A DNA stretch of 64,000 bases from Deltaproteobacteria bacterium (GCA_016934985.1 JAFGRU010000036.1:1-64000), one strand, 5' to 3'; shown: positions 6,771-16,006, counted from the first letter of the stretch. Notes: generated from the sequence alone by a model not told the origin. Program-made: numbers and translations.

Positions 6771-8979
6771 AGAACTGGAAATTGAGCCGCCACCAGGCGG
6801 TGTGAGCCGTGGTGTCGTCGCCGTACTCCCCGGCGTAGGCCAGTTCGGTGGAGAAGCTGCCCTTGCCGATCAGCAGCGACGCGGCGACGGTGCCGGTCAT
6901 GTCGTCCTGCTCGGATTTCACCGTGCTGGGGGCGGTGCCAGGCATGGACTGGTGGGCGTCGATCTCGTCGTCGGTCAGCAGATAGCGCACCCCGGCGGCC
7001 AGCGACGGGGTCAGGATGAATTCGGAGACCGGGAGGCGGGTCAGCCAGCGCAAGGAAGCCACGGCACTGAGTTGATGCTCGTCCAGGGAGGAGCTGTGGA
7101 GATCCCAGGCCGGATTGTCGGCGTCGGTGGTGAAGCTTTCGCGGTAGAGCCAGAGGTAGTCGAGGCCCGCCTCAGGCAGCAGCAGATGGTTCCCCAGCTG
7201 CACCGGGTAGCCCCCCATCAGGTTGGCGGCGACGCCGTAGCTGTCGTATTCGGCGCTCTCGCCGACATTGAGGCCGACGCCGGTGCGGCCGGTAAAATCG
7301 TGCCAGGCGTAGAAGCCCGTCACTTGGGTGCGCCAGGTCCAGTCGGCGAGACTCCCCATGGCGTGGATGCCGGCGCTCAGGAGATCCTGGTCCTCGTCGT
7401 TGTCGGCAAAGCCGGTGCCGCTGAAATCGACCTCGTTGCGGCCGTAGCCCAAATGGAACCCGGCCACATGGCGGGCACCGCGGCGTTCATAGCCGGTGAC
7501 GAAGCCGACCGCGTCGCTGTCGTAGCCGATGGGCGAAGCGTCATGGGCGATGCGAGTGTAGTAAGGGGTCAGGAAATAGCCGTTGGCGGGCCGGGAGTTG
7601 TCGTAGATCGCATCGCTGGCAGTGTTCCCGGCCGCGGCGTAGAACTTCTGGGCCGGATTTCCGGTGGCCGCCAGGCGGGGCTGGAGATATTCCGTGACCA
7701 GGCGCTGGTTGACGAGTTTGCCGGTCAGAGCGAGGGTGTGTTGCAGCGCCTCGGCCCCCTGCAGGAAGGCGGAGCCGATGGGCCGGTAGGCCAGGGAGAC
7801 AGTGTCGTCCGAGGGATTGGCCAGGGGGCCGTCGTGGTAGGTGACGGCGACGTTGGGGTTGAGCACCGAGACCGAGCTGAAAGCGCCGCTGATAGGGCCG
7901 GGTCCGGCGAAGATGCGGTATTCGGTGTTCCATTGAAAATCGTCGCCGACGCTGCTCAGGGTCAGGGCCGCGTTGTTGAGGTCGAGGGAGGCGGCGTTAC
8001 TGACGTAGATCATGCCGATGGCCGGGTCGCCGTCAAGGTTGAGGTTGTAGGTATCGACCAGCCTGACGGGTCCCTGATACACGTAGACCTCGTAGGCATT
8101 GGTGGCGGCCACGGCGCGGATGACGCCGCTGTTGGTCAGGTCGGTATTACCCAAATGGGCACTGATATAGATGCCGTAGGCGTTGGCATTGGCGCCGGCG
8201 GCGGTTACGGTGATGGGGCCGCTGTTGGTCAGAGCGACGGGGGGATCCTCGTTATAGTAGATGCCGTAGGCGTAAGCATCAGCGGTGGCGCCGTTGGCCC
8301 TGCCGCCCCTGGCGGTGACGGTGATGGCGCCAAGGTTGGTGACATCACCGTCTGCCTCGATGCCGTAAGCTTGAGCCCAGGCCTGTTGACCCCCGGCGTC
8401 ATTGGTCGTGCCGCCGGCGGCGCTGACCGTGATGGCGCCAAGGTTGGTGACGGGGGCCCATGCCCGGATGCCGTAGGCCCAGGCCTTGGCCATGGAACCG
8501 CCCGTTGTGTTGGTGGCGGTCCCGCCGATGGCGCTCACGGAGATGGCGCCGCTGTTGAAGACACCGTCGTGGGAGAAGATGCCGTAGGCCGAGACATCAG
8601 CGTAGTGAGTGAGGCTGGAACTGGTGGAGGTTGTGCCGCCGGTGGCGGTCAGGTCGATATCGCCGTCATTGATGACGGCCGGTCCGCCGCCATCCGAGAA
8701 AATCCCCATGGCAAAAAAGTTAACATGGGGGATGGTTCCCGAGTCGTCCCCCGAGGCGGTGACGAAATAGTTGTCGGTATTCACAAAGGGGGAGGGCTCG
8801 CTGGTGGCGTCGATGCCATAAACCTGTTGCGGATAAGAAAGCGCGGTAAAGGTCCGCACGATGTCGGCGGCGGCAGCTCCGGAGACCATCACCGCCAGCA
8901 GCAGCCCGGCGGCCAGCGCGGCCCAAAGGCCCCCGGCTCTCGAGTGGTTTCCGTGTTTGGGCTCCGATTGTTTCAGCAT
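6769..8979 (-). CDS. Autotransporter adhesin (type Va) with repeated passenger
   Basis: 736 residues from ATG 8979, chosen because GGAGG lies eight bases upstream; an in-frame ATG at 9000 has no such site. A signal peptide with a hydrophobic core (LWAALAAGLLLAVMVSG) ends near AAAAD. The passenger is Gly/Ala/Thr-rich, with at least four units of about 40 residues built on GAITVSAxGGT followed by AYGI, suggesting a beta-helix. The C-terminal 300 residues form an autotransporter beta-barrel ending in RLNFQF, with the terminal phenylalanine needed for outer-membrane assembly. It likely mediates surface adhesion or aggregation. The gene looks GC-richer than its surroundings and abuts a transposase relic, consistent with acquisition. 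No protease motif was recognised. Confidence 0.85.
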   Translation of the reverse strand: MLKQSEPKHGNHSRAGGLWAALAAGLLLAVMVSGAAAADIVRTFTALSYPQQVYGIDATSEPSPFVNTDNYFVTASGDDSGTIPHVNFFAMGIFSDGGGPAVINDGDIDLTATGGTTSTSSSLTHYADVSAYGIFSHDGVFNSGAISVSAIGGTATNTTGGSMAKAWAYGIRAWAPVTNLGAITVSAAGGTTNDAGGQQAWAQAYGIEADGDVTNLGAITVTARGGRANGATADAYAYGIYYNEDPPVALTNSGPITVTAAGANANAYGIYISAHLGNTDLTNSGVIRAVAATNAYEVYVYQGPVRLVDTYNLNLDGDPAIGMIYVSNAASLDLNNAALTLSSVGDDFQWNTEYRIFAGPGPISGAFSSVSVLNPNVAVTYHDGPLANPSDDTVSLAYRPIGSAFLQGAEALQHTLALTGKLVNQRLVTEYLQPRLAATGNPAQKFYAAAGNTASDAIYDNSRPANGYFLTPYYTRIAHDASPIGYDSDAVGFVTGYERRGARHVAGFHLGYGRNEVDFSGTGFADNDEDQDLLSAGIHAMGSLADWTWRTQVTGFYAWHDFTGRTGVGLNVGESAEYDSYGVAANLMGGYPVQLGNHLLLPEAGLDYLWLYRESFTTDADNPAWDLHSSSLDEHQLSAVASLRWLTRLPVSEFILTPSLAAGVRYLLTDDEIDAHQSMPGTAPSTVKSEQDDMTGTVAASLLIGKGSFSTELAYAGEYGDDTTAHTAWWRLNFQF

Positions 8980-9039
8980 GACTTCCCCCTCCTTTTTCAT
9001 CCCGCCAGAACAGGTTGTAGCGTCCTAAAATGCCGCATT

Positions 9040-9068
9040 ATTTAATTCCAATATTGGGGATTCGTCAA
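9040..9068 (-). promoter_or_regulatory. Candidate sigma-70 promoter of the autotransporter gene
   Basis: On the minus strand TTGACG (9068-9063), a 17-base spacer and TTAAAT (9045-9040). The spacer contains the perfect palindrome CCAATATTGG (9048-9057), a possible operator. Confidence 0.5.
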
Positions 9069-9486
9069 ATTTTTTTTAATGAAAAAAATAAATTATCCGT
9101 CGTTTGGACAGGGAAGGCACGTTTTTGAGATTTGCAGTTTTCGGTTTTCCTCCGCAACTTCGCCAATCCATTTTCAACAAGCAGCAGTTTGAAGTTTTTT
9201 TTATGCGCATGGCCGACTAAGTTGGAAAAAGCCAATCGAGGTTTCGAGGGTCATTCTCAAAGCTCGAACAGCTTCACTGGAAAGCGTAGCAGGATGTCAC
9301 AAGGCTCGGGAGGCCTGACTACCAAAAGGAATAACCAGGAAACAAGGGCATGAATGTGGCTAACAGGAAGGTCGCGTTGGAAAGGTTAGCGTGAAAAACA
9401 GGCATGGTTTATCCGGCGCCAAAGGCAGGTATTTGGGTCTATCAGATCAAGGAATAAATCTACGGCAAAAGGGAAACCGGCAGGAA
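9069..9486. other. Intergenic region upstream of the autotransporter promoter
   Basis: About 420 bases between the autotransporter promoter and the 3' end of rlpA. It is AT-rich near 9070-9110. No gene, RNA or clear terminator was recognised; a 73-codon plus-strand frame at 9132 has no protein character. Confidence 0.3.
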
Positions 9487-10254
9487 CTAATCGTAGGCCA
9501 CGACAAAGCTGTGGGGAAAACCGTTGTGCTGGATGCGGAGGCGGGCTTTTTCTGCCGATTCCAGGTCGGGATAGCTGCCGACACAGACGCGGTAGAACGT
9601 CTTGCCGTCCACTTCGATGGTCTGGATACTGGCCGGGCCGAATTGAGGTTTAACCCGGTCGGCAAAATAGCGGGCATTCTCGGGGGCGGCAAAAGCGGCG
9701 ACCTGAACCGCAAAACTGTCAATTTTTTTGGTGGGAGGCGGAGCCTGATAGGCCACTTTTTGGGTCGCCGGCTCGGTTGTTGGGACACCGAGCATCTCGA
9801 TACGGACAGGGGCAGTTCCCGGCCCGACGATACCGATTTTTTTAGCTGCGGAGTAAGACAGATCAATGATGCGGCCCTTGACAAATGGGCCCCTATCGTT
9901 GACGCGCACCACCGCTTCCTTGCCGTTGCGAAGGTTTTTAACCCGGACGAAAACACCCAGGGGAAGGGTCTTATGAGCCGCCGTCATGGCGTGCATATTA
10001 TAAATTTCGCCGTTGCTGGTTTTGCGGCCGTGAAAATCCCGCCCGTACCAGCTTGCCATCCCCTCTTCCGTAAACTCCTGGCAGTCAAGGAGAGGATCAT
10101 AACGCTGCCCCGCCACAACATAGGGCTTCTCCCAGTATTTTCGCCCCTTGGTTTCGGGGGTATCAATGACATGGCTGGACGGAGCGCAGGATGCAACCAG
10201 CAAAACTGCCAGCAGAACGCCGAGGATTCTGTAAATTTTTATCGCCTGTTTCAT
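9487..10254 (-). CDS. rlpA: RlpA-family septal/rare lipoprotein A with SPOR domain
   Basis: 255 residues from ATG 10254; a TTG six codons earlier is also possible. A lipoprotein signal ends in the lipobox LVASC, placing the protein at the outer-membrane periplasmic face. A double-psi beta-barrel (about residues 65-160) contains GMASWYGRDFHGRKTSNGE and RVNDRGPFVKGRIIDLS, hallmarks of RlpA lytic transglycosylases. A C-terminal SPOR domain (about 180-255) binds denuded glycan at division septa. In other bacteria RlpA cleaves such strands during cell separation. It appears monocistronic here. Confidence 0.9.
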   Translation of the reverse strand: MKQAIKIYRILGVLLAVLLVASCAPSSHVIDTPETKGRKYWEKPYVVAGQRYDPLLDCQEFTEEGMASWYGRDFHGRKTSNGEIYNMHAMTAAHKTLPLGVFVRVKNLRNGKEAVVRVNDRGPFVKGRIIDLSYSAAKKIGIVGPGTAPVRIEMLGVPTTEPATQKVAYQAPPPTKKIDSFAVQVAAFAAPENARYFADRVKPQFGPASIQTIEVDGKTFYRVCVGSYPDLESAEKARLRIQHNGFPHSFVVAYD

Positions 10255-10651
10255 GCCCTTTAATATATTCAATTTCCCTGCCGTTTTGAGTCAAAGATTA
10301 CTAAAACAACAGCAGGGGACTTGAGGTCTGGTTTTAAGTTTTTGTCCCCTTGCAACGCAGCCGGAACGCAAGGATCATTTTAAAATCTGACGGGCAGACT
10401 GTTTGAGCGTTTTTTGCGAGTTTCTGACCGTCTTTAAAATGGCCCTGAAGCGAAGGATACCCGAAGGGCAAGTTGCGGGGTGTCCTTTTTCTGCTTACTC
10501 TATTTGGACAAGCAAAAAGAGTAAGGCGTCGTACGGGGCGCAACCCCGGTCTTTAAACTGCTGAAATAAATGTGAGAATAGCCGTCTTTAACAGCATACC
10601 CTCTCTCGTCCCACCTGCCAAGCAGGTGGATTGCGGAACCGCTCAATCAGT
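10255..10651. other. Intergenic region rlpA / accA with repeat-like block
   Basis: 397 bases with no real gene. The block at about 10334-10543 gives on the minus strand a 69-codon frame with segments such as LTLFACPNRVSRKRTPR and GHFKDGQKLAKNAQTVCPSD. From memory, near-identical spurious frames occur in other proteobacterial genomes, which would indicate a conserved intergenic repeat rather than a protein. AAGGCG / CGTCGTACG-type local symmetry is present but no clear terminator. Confidence 0.35.
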
Positions 10652-11605
10652 TCATTCCTGAATCCGGGTCATGGCCCGGAACTTCTGGTAGCGGTGCTCA
10701 ACGAGCTCATCGGGAGAAAGGTATTTAAGCTCGTTCAGGTTTTTGAGCAGATACTCTTTGACATTCTTAGCTGCCGCTTCGGGATCATTATGGGCACCGC
10801 CCGAAGGTTCGGGAATCACGTCATCAATGACATCCCCCAAAGCATCGATATCCTGGGCCGTCAACTTGAGAGCCTCGGCTGCCTGGGGCGCCATACCCCC
10901 GTCTCCCCACAGGATGGCTGCGCACCCTTCCGGGGAAATTACCGAATAGATGGAGTATTCCATCATTAGAACCCGGTTGGCGACGGCAATGGCCAGCGCA
11001 CCGCCCGAGCCGCCTTCGCCTGTTACTGTCGTAATCACCGGCACTTTCAAACCGGCCATCTCCCGCAGGTTGCGGGCAATGGCCTCGGCCTGGCCCCGCT
11101 CCTCAGCACCGATGCCGGGAAAAGCACCGGGGGTATCCACAAAGGTGAATATCGGCAGTTCAAATTCTTCTGCCATCTTCATGATCCGCAGGGCCTTGCG
11201 ATAGCCTTCGGGATGTGGCATGCCGAAGTTGCGGTAGACCTTTTCTTTGGTATCCCGGCCTTTCTGGTGACCGATAATCGCACAGGGTTCGCCTTCCAGG
11301 CGGGCAAAACCGCAGACAATGGCGGGGTCATCACGATAGAGGCGATCGCCATGCATCTCGAACCAGTCGGTAAAAATGTAATTCACATATTCAAGGGTGA
11401 AGGGCCGTCCCGGCACCCTGGCCAGTTGAGTGCGCTGCCAGCGCGACAGCTTGGAAAAGATCTCTTTGTGCAGCTTCTCCGCTTTTTTCTCGAGTTTTTC
11501 AATCTCGGAGGAAAAAGAAGTATCTGTGGTGGAATACTGCTTCAGCTCGCGGATCTTCGTCTCCAGCTCGATCAGCGGTTTCTCAAAATCCAGATAAGGC
11601 TGCAT
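10652..11605 (-). CDS. accA: Acetyl-CoA carboxylase carboxyltransferase subunit alpha
   Basis: 317 residues, close to the E. coli protein (319). AccA with AccD transfers the carboxyl group from carboxybiotin-BCCP to acetyl-CoA, the first committed step of fatty-acid synthesis. Visible hallmarks are the [10 protein letters not shown] start, [44 protein letters not shown] and [13 protein letters not shown]. The frame opens four codons earlier, but ATG 11605 is preferred because GGAGG lies five bases before it. It follows dnaE on the same strand after an 86-99-base repeat-containing spacer, an arrangement also known in other bacteria (dnaE-accA). Confidence 0.95.
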   Translation of the reverse strand: MQPYLDFEKPLIELETKIRELKQYSTTDTSFSSEIEKLEKKAEKLHKEIFSKLSRWQRTQLARVPGRPFTLEYVNYIFTDWFEMHGDRLYRDDPAIVCGFARLEGEPCAIIGHQKGRDTKEKVYRNFGMPHPEGYRKALRIMKMAEEFELPIFTFVDTPGAFPGIGAEERGQAEAIARNLREMAGLKVPVITTVTGEGGSGGALAIAVANRVLMMEYSIYSVISPEGCAAILWGDGGMAPQAAEALKLTAQDIDALGDVIDDVIPEPSGGAHNDPEAAAKNVKEYLLKNLNELKYLSPDELVEHRYQKFRAMTRIQE

Positions 11606-11630
11606 TAGGCCCTCCATTAAAAAGACAGTT

Positions 11631-11702
11631 ACAAGTGCTAAGTATTAAGTGTTAGGTGTTTAGTAAAACAATTTAAAACTTAACACCTTAAACTTAAAAC
11701 TG
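11631..11702. repeat. Inverted repeat of the AAGTGTTAAGT family between dnaE and accA
   Basis: The left arm (11631-11663) contains TAAGTATTAAGTGTTAGG. The right arm (11673-11702), read on the other strand, contains TTAAGTTTAAGGTGTTAAG. Together they make an imperfect hairpin with a loop of about 9 bases, beginning right after the dnaE stop. It belongs to the same family as copies at 15183, 20050, 20501 and 42581. Confidence 0.6.
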
Positions 11703-11703
11703 C

Positions 11704-14700
11704 TTACTCGAAAGTGGTCACATTATAACCGAAAAGCTTCTCCGTGTCTTTCATGATCGCGTCACAGGCGGCAACATTGAGGCTTTTCGGAAGTCTGATT
11801 ACCGCCTCGCTGCGGTTGGGAATAACCACGTGGATCATGGCCTCACAGTCACCCGGATTGTCGCGAACGATGCTGTGCAGGCCGTCCAACAGCTGCTCGT
11901 CCACCGTCGGCGCTGACAACCGGAAGTGAACCCGCCTGGTTTGGCGCAGCTGATAGTCGGCCAGGGCCGCAACCTCGGTGGCAATCAATTTGCGGTTCTC
12001 CTCCCCGACATCGAGGTTGCCGCGCACCAGCAACGGATCTTCGCCGTGCAGCACATCAAACCCCGCCTGGTAAACCTCCGGGAAAATCACCACCTCGATA
12101 CAACCACTGAGATCTTCAAGGGAAACAAAAGCCATGCGGTCCCCTTTTTTGGTGGTCAACTCCTTGATAGATGCCACAATGCCGCAGACCGCAACCGCTT
12201 CGCGGTCTTTGCGCTCGGCCAGCCCCACCGCATCGCAGGAAGCAAAACGTTTGACGGTGGCTTCGAAACCGGCCATGGGGTGGCCGGTGATGTAAAAACC
12301 CAGGGCCTCTTTCTCGAATCCAAGGCGAATCTTTTCGGGCCACTCTTCCAGCTCAGGCAACTGCTGATAACCATGGCCGTTGCTGGAAATAATTTCGGCC
12401 GTTTCAAACAGTGACTCCTGCCCTTGCTCGCGCTCACGCTGGATCTTATTGCCCACCTCCATAGCATCCTCCAACCCCGCCAGAAGTTGCGACCGGTGGC
12501 CGGGCAGCGAATCGAAGGCACCGCATTTGATCAGGGCTTCGATGACCTTTTTGTTGACCTTGCGGGAATCGACCCGCTCGCAGAAATCATAGAGTGACTC
12601 AAAAGGTTTTTCTTTTCGGACCTCAATAATGGAATCGAGGGCCGCGAGCCCGACCCCTTTGACCGCCCCCAAACCGAAACGGATGGCATTTTCATGAACC
12701 GTAAAACTGCTGCTCGACTGGTTGATAGCAGGCGGCAGAATTTCGATCCCCATGCTTCTCAGTTCGCTGATATTCTTGATGACCTTGTCGGTGAATTCCA
12801 TGTCCTCGGTCAAGAGGGCTGCCATGAATTCAACCGGATAATGTGCTTTGAGGTAGGCAGTCTGGTAGGCAATCAAGGCATAAGCTGCTGAATGGGATTT
12901 GTTGAAGCCGTATTCGGCGAACTTCTCCATGAGGTTGAAAACTGCTTCCGCCTTTTTTTGATCAAGCTTGTTCTCCGCTGCCCCTTTGAGAAACTTTTCC
13001 CGTTCCTGGGCCATGACGTCGAGCTTTTTCTTGCCCATGGCCCGGCGCAGGATATCGGCCCCGCCCAGGCTGTAATTAGCCAGGATCTGGGAAACGAGCA
13101 TGACCTGCTCCTGGTAGAGGATGACCCCGTAGGTATCCTTGAGGACCGACTCCAACTGCTTAAATTCGTAGGTGATTTTTTTGCGACCGTGCTTACGCTG
13201 GATGAAATCCTCAACCATTCCCGAACCGAGAGGGCCCGGACGATAGAGGGCGACCAGGGCAATGATATCCTCGAAGCAGTTGGGCTTCAGTTTGACCAGA
13301 AGTTCTTTCATGCCCGAGGATTCAAGCTGAAAAACCCCCGTGGTTTCGCCCGCGGAGAGCAGCTGGAAAGTGGCCTCGTCATCGTCGGGGATGAGGCGCA
13401 GATCGAAATCGGGCTTTCCGCCCTCGCGGATCAGGCGAATGGCGTTGTTGATAACGGTAAGGGTTTTGAGGCCGAGAAAGTCGAATTTGACCAGACCGAT
13501 GGTTTCGACATTGCCCATGGAGTACTGGGTGACCTGGGCGCCTGACTTGGGATCGGTATAAAGAGGCAGATAGTTTTCCAGGGCCATGGGTGTCACCACC
13601 ACCCCCGCAGCGTGGGTGGAGGCATGACGAGTCAACCCTTCCAAAGCCAAAGCCACATCGAAAAGCTTCTTCACGCGCGCATCGCCGGCGATCATCTCCT
13701 TCAAGCGCGGCTCCTGCTTTAGGGCTTTCTCAAGCTGGATATTGAGGATACTGGGAACCAGCTTGGCAATGCGGTCGACCTCACCATAGGGCATGTTCAA
13801 AGCGCGGCCGACATCCCGGATCACCCCTCGCGCCGCCATGGTTCCGAAGGTGATGATCTGGGCGACATTCGCCTTGCCGTATTTCTCCTGAACATAACGG
13901 ATGACCTCCTCACGGCCATGTATGCAGAAGTCGACATCGATGTCAGGCATGCTTACCCGTTCGGGGTTGAGAAAACGCTCGAAAAGCAGTTGATAACGAA
14001 TCGGGTCGATGTCGGTAATGCGCAAAGAAAAGGCGACCAGACTGCCGGCCGCGCTGCCGCGGCCGGGCCCCACGGGGATATCGTGGTCCTTGGCCCAGTT
14101 GATAAAATCGGCCACGATAAGAAAGTAGCCGGGAAAACCCATCTGGGTGATGCAGACGATCTCCTCTTCGAGCCGTTCACGATATTCGTCATGTTCCTTT
14201 TCAGAGAAATCCCGTACCTTGCGAATTTCCTCAATGCGCTCATCCAGCCCCTGTCTGGCCTGCTCGGCAAGGATCTCATCGAGGGTCTTATCCTCGGGCT
14301 TTTCATACTGGGGGAAATGGTAGGTGCCAAGGGGGATTTCAAGGTTGCATTTGTCAGCGATACGCAGACTGTTGTCAACGGCCTCGGGAATATCGGCAAA
14401 CAGCTCGCGCATCTCAGCCGGCGTCTTGAAATAGAACTCGTCATTCTGGAAACGCATGCGCTCCTGGTCTTCCATGGTTTTGCCGGTCTGGATGCAGAGG
14501 AGAACCTCGTGAGCGTAAGCGTCCTTGCGATCAAGGTAGTGACAATCATTGGTAGCCACCAGAGGCAGGTCCATTTCCCGGGAGATTTTGATCAACTCCT
14601 TATTGACGATATCCTGCTCGGCCAGGAAATTGCGCTGTATTTCCAGGTAAAAGCGCTCATTATCAAATACTTCAGATATTTCGGCGGCTCGCTGACGAGC

Positions 14701-15174
14701 CAGGTCCGGCTGGTTGTTGAGAATCAGATCAGGGATTTCGCCCCCGAGGCAGGCAGTCAAAGCGATGAGCCCCTCGTTTTTTTCCCGCAAAAGCTCCCAG
14801 TCCACCCGGGGCCGATAGTAGAAGCCTTCCCGGTAAGCTGAAGAAACCAGGGAACAGAGGTTCTTATAGCCGGTGAGATCCTGGCACAAGAGCAGAAGAT
14901 GGAAGGCGGCTTCCTTTGATTTGCGCGCCTTGGACTTGTCAAAACGGGATTCGGGCGCGACATAGACTTCGCAGCCGAGAATCGGCTTGATACCGGCTTT
15001 GCGGACTTTCAGGTAGAACTCGATAGCCCCGAACATGTTGCCGTGGTCGGTGATCGCCAAAGCGGGCATCTCGTTTTCGAGAGCCTTTTCAATCAGCTTA
15101 TTGACCTTGATGGCGCCATCGAGAAGGCTGTATTCGGTATGCAGGTGGAGATGGACAAAACTCTGATTGCTCAT
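11704..15174 (-). CDS. dnaE: DNA polymerase III alpha subunit
   Basis: 1156 residues, the normal DnaE1 length. The replicative polymerase subunit has an N-terminal PHP domain (HLHLHTEYSLLDG, ITDHGNMFGA), then the C-family polymerase core. The core includes GPGRGSAAGSLVAF and the catalytic PDIDVDF aspartates, and is followed by the fingers, tandem HhH, an OB-fold (about residues 985-1070) and a C-terminal tau-binding region. The PHP metal ligands look mostly intact (H-x-H and D-H), which in some lineages supports proofreading. ATG 15174 lacks a strong ribosome-binding site. Upstream are two dispersed repeats, and accA follows. Confidence 0.97.
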   Translation of the reverse strand: MSNQSFVHLHLHTEYSLLDGAIKVNKLIEKALENEMPALAITDHGNMFGAIEFYLKVRKAGIKPILGCEVYVAPESRFDKSKARKSKEAAFHLLLLCQDLTGYKNLCSLVSSAYREGFYYRPRVDWELLREKNEGLIALTACLGGEIPDLILNNQPDLARQRAAEISEVFDNERFYLEIQRNFLAEQDIVNKELIKISREMDLPLVATNDCHYLDRKDAYAHEVLLCIQTGKTMEDQERMRFQNDEFYFKTPAEMRELFADIPEAVDNSLRIADKCNLEIPLGTYHFPQYEKPEDKTLDEILAEQARQGLDERIEEIRKVRDFSEKEHDEYRERLEEEIVCITQMGFPGYFLIVADFINWAKDHDIPVGPGRGSAAGSLVAFSLRITDIDPIRYQLLFERFLNPERVSMPDIDVDFCIHGREEVIRYVQEKYGKANVAQIITFGTMAARGVIRDVGRALNMPYGEVDRIAKLVPSILNIQLEKALKQEPRLKEMIAGDARVKKLFDVALALEGLTRHASTHAAGVVVTPMALENYLPLYTDPKSGAQVTQYSMGNVETIGLVKFDFLGLKTLTVINNAIRLIREGGKPDFDLRLIPDDDEATFQLLSAGETTGVFQLESSGMKELLVKLKPNCFEDIIALVALYRPGPLGSGMVEDFIQRKHGRKKITYEFKQLESVLKDTYGVILYQEQVMLVSQILANYSLGGADILRRAMGKKKLDVMAQEREKFLKGAAENKLDQKKAEAVFNLMEKFAEYGFNKSHSAAYALIAYQTAYLKAHYPVEFMAALLTEDMEFTDKVIKNISELRSMGIEILPPAINQSSSSFTVHENAIRFGLGAVKGVGLAALDSIIEVRKEKPFESLYDFCERVDSRKVNKKVIEALIKCGAFDSLPGHRSQLLAGLEDAMEVGNKIQREREQGQESLFETAEIISSNGHGYQQLPELEEWPEKIRLGFEKEALGFYITGHPMAGFEATVKRFASCDAVGLAERKDREAVAVCGIVASIKELTTKKGDRMAFVSLEDLSGCIEVVIFPEVYQAGFDVLHGEDPLLVRGNLDVGEENRKLIATEVAALADYQLRQTRRVHFRLSAPTVDEQLLDGLHSIVRDNPGDCEAMIHVVIPNRSEAVIRLPKSLNVAACDAIMKDTEKLFGYNVTTFE

Positions 15175-15182
15175 GATCCGGC

Positions 15183-15210
15183 GTCAAGTGTTAAGTGTTA
15201 AGTGGTTAAG
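15183..15210. repeat. AAGTGTTAAGT-family repeat, single arm
   Basis: Three tandem variants of AAGTGTTA directly upstream of dnaE; same family as 11631-11702, but no clear complementary arm follows. Confidence 0.5.
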
Positions 15211-15245
15211 ACGTGACATGTAACTTGTGACAAGAAACCTTTTTT

Positions 15246-15332
15246 ACCGCCAAATACGCAGAGGGCACCGAGAAAAACCAACAAAAAAATATAGTGTTTG
15301 GTTTTCTTTGCGTTCTTCGCGATCTCTGCGGT
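15246..15332. repeat. Inverted repeat of the ACCGCNGAG-ACGCAGAG family
   Basis: The left arm (15246-15289) starts ACCGCCAAATACGCAGAGG. The right arm (15300-15332), read on the other strand, starts ACCGCAGAGATCGCGAAG and ends AAAGAAAACC. Arms are built from decayed copies of an ACGCAGAG(A/G) octamer and meet around a short A-rich loop. Related copies lie at 16099-16135 and 23350-23427. Confidence 0.6.
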
Positions 15333-15406
15333 CATAGGCTTTTTTGTGCTATTTCCATGACCAGCATTATGGCAAATTTCAGCGTTTGACGAAAGGAGGA
15401 TTTGCG

Positions 15407-15994
15407 TTATCTGGAAAGAACAGGGCAGCCCATATCCTGCAGCATGCGGGTCAAGCGGATCAGGGGCAGGCCGATAAGGGCGGTGGGATCATCCGAAGTC
15501 ACTTTTTCCATGAGAGCGATGCCCAGGCCTTCGATCTTGAACGAACCCGCGCAGTCGAAGGGTTCCTCTTTGCGAAGATAGACGTCGATCTCCTCGGGAC
15601 TCAAAGAACGAAAGGTGACCTCGGTAGTCGTGAAGTCAGTCAGGGCCTCGTTCCTGAGGCTGTCGTAAAGGGATAGACCGGTGTAAAAGACATTGGTGCG
15701 TCCGGACATCTCCTCAAGCTGTTTGCGGGCCGCCGCAAAGGTGTGGGGTTTGCCGATGATATCGCCGCGCCAGTTGACGAACACCTGGTCGGAACCGACG
15801 ATGAGGGCGTCAGGGTAATCCTCACGCAGACTTTTCGCCTTGAAAGCGGCAAAATGCTTGACCAGCAGAGCCGGTTCGACACCCGGTTCCGGGTTTTCCT
15901 CAAACAGGGGCGCCACAGCCTTGAAAGAGATGTCGAGACGCTTCATCAGGTCAAAGCGGTATGGGCTGGTCGATGCAAGAATAAGGGTTCGCAT
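15407..15994 (-). CDS. Maf / YceF-like nucleoside triphosphate pyrophosphatase
   Basis: 195 residues. Maf proteins hydrolyse non-canonical or methylated nucleotides to monophosphates plus pyrophosphate in the cytoplasm. The start ILASTSPYRFDLMKRL, GSDQVF with the catalytic aspartate, the IIGKP segment, FYTGL, and the CAGSFKIEGLGI and GLPLIRL motifs match. The SPYR form of the N-terminal motif and CAGSFKIEG point to the YceF (7-methyl-GTP) subgroup rather than classical Maf (dTTP/UTP), by recall of E. coli YceF. It is flanked by repeat-bearing spacers and is probably its own unit or joined to the MazG-like gene upstream. Confidence 0.88.
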   Translation of the reverse strand: MRTLILASTSPYRFDLMKRLDISFKAVAPLFEENPEPGVEPALLVKHFAAFKAKSLREDYPDALIVGSDQVFVNWRGDIIGKPHTFAAARKQLEEMSGRTNVFYTGLSLYDSLRNEALTDFTTTEVTFRSLSPEEIDVYLRKEEPFDCAGSFKIEGLGIALMEKVTSDDPTALIGLPLIRLTRMLQDMGCPVLSR

Positions 15995-16006
15995 AACGAA
16001 AAACCG

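Noticed and set aside
6802-9045. 747-codon open frame on the plus strand
   Set aside because: It is the antisense shadow of the GC-rich, repeat-bearing autotransporter gene; it has no start signal or family resemblance.
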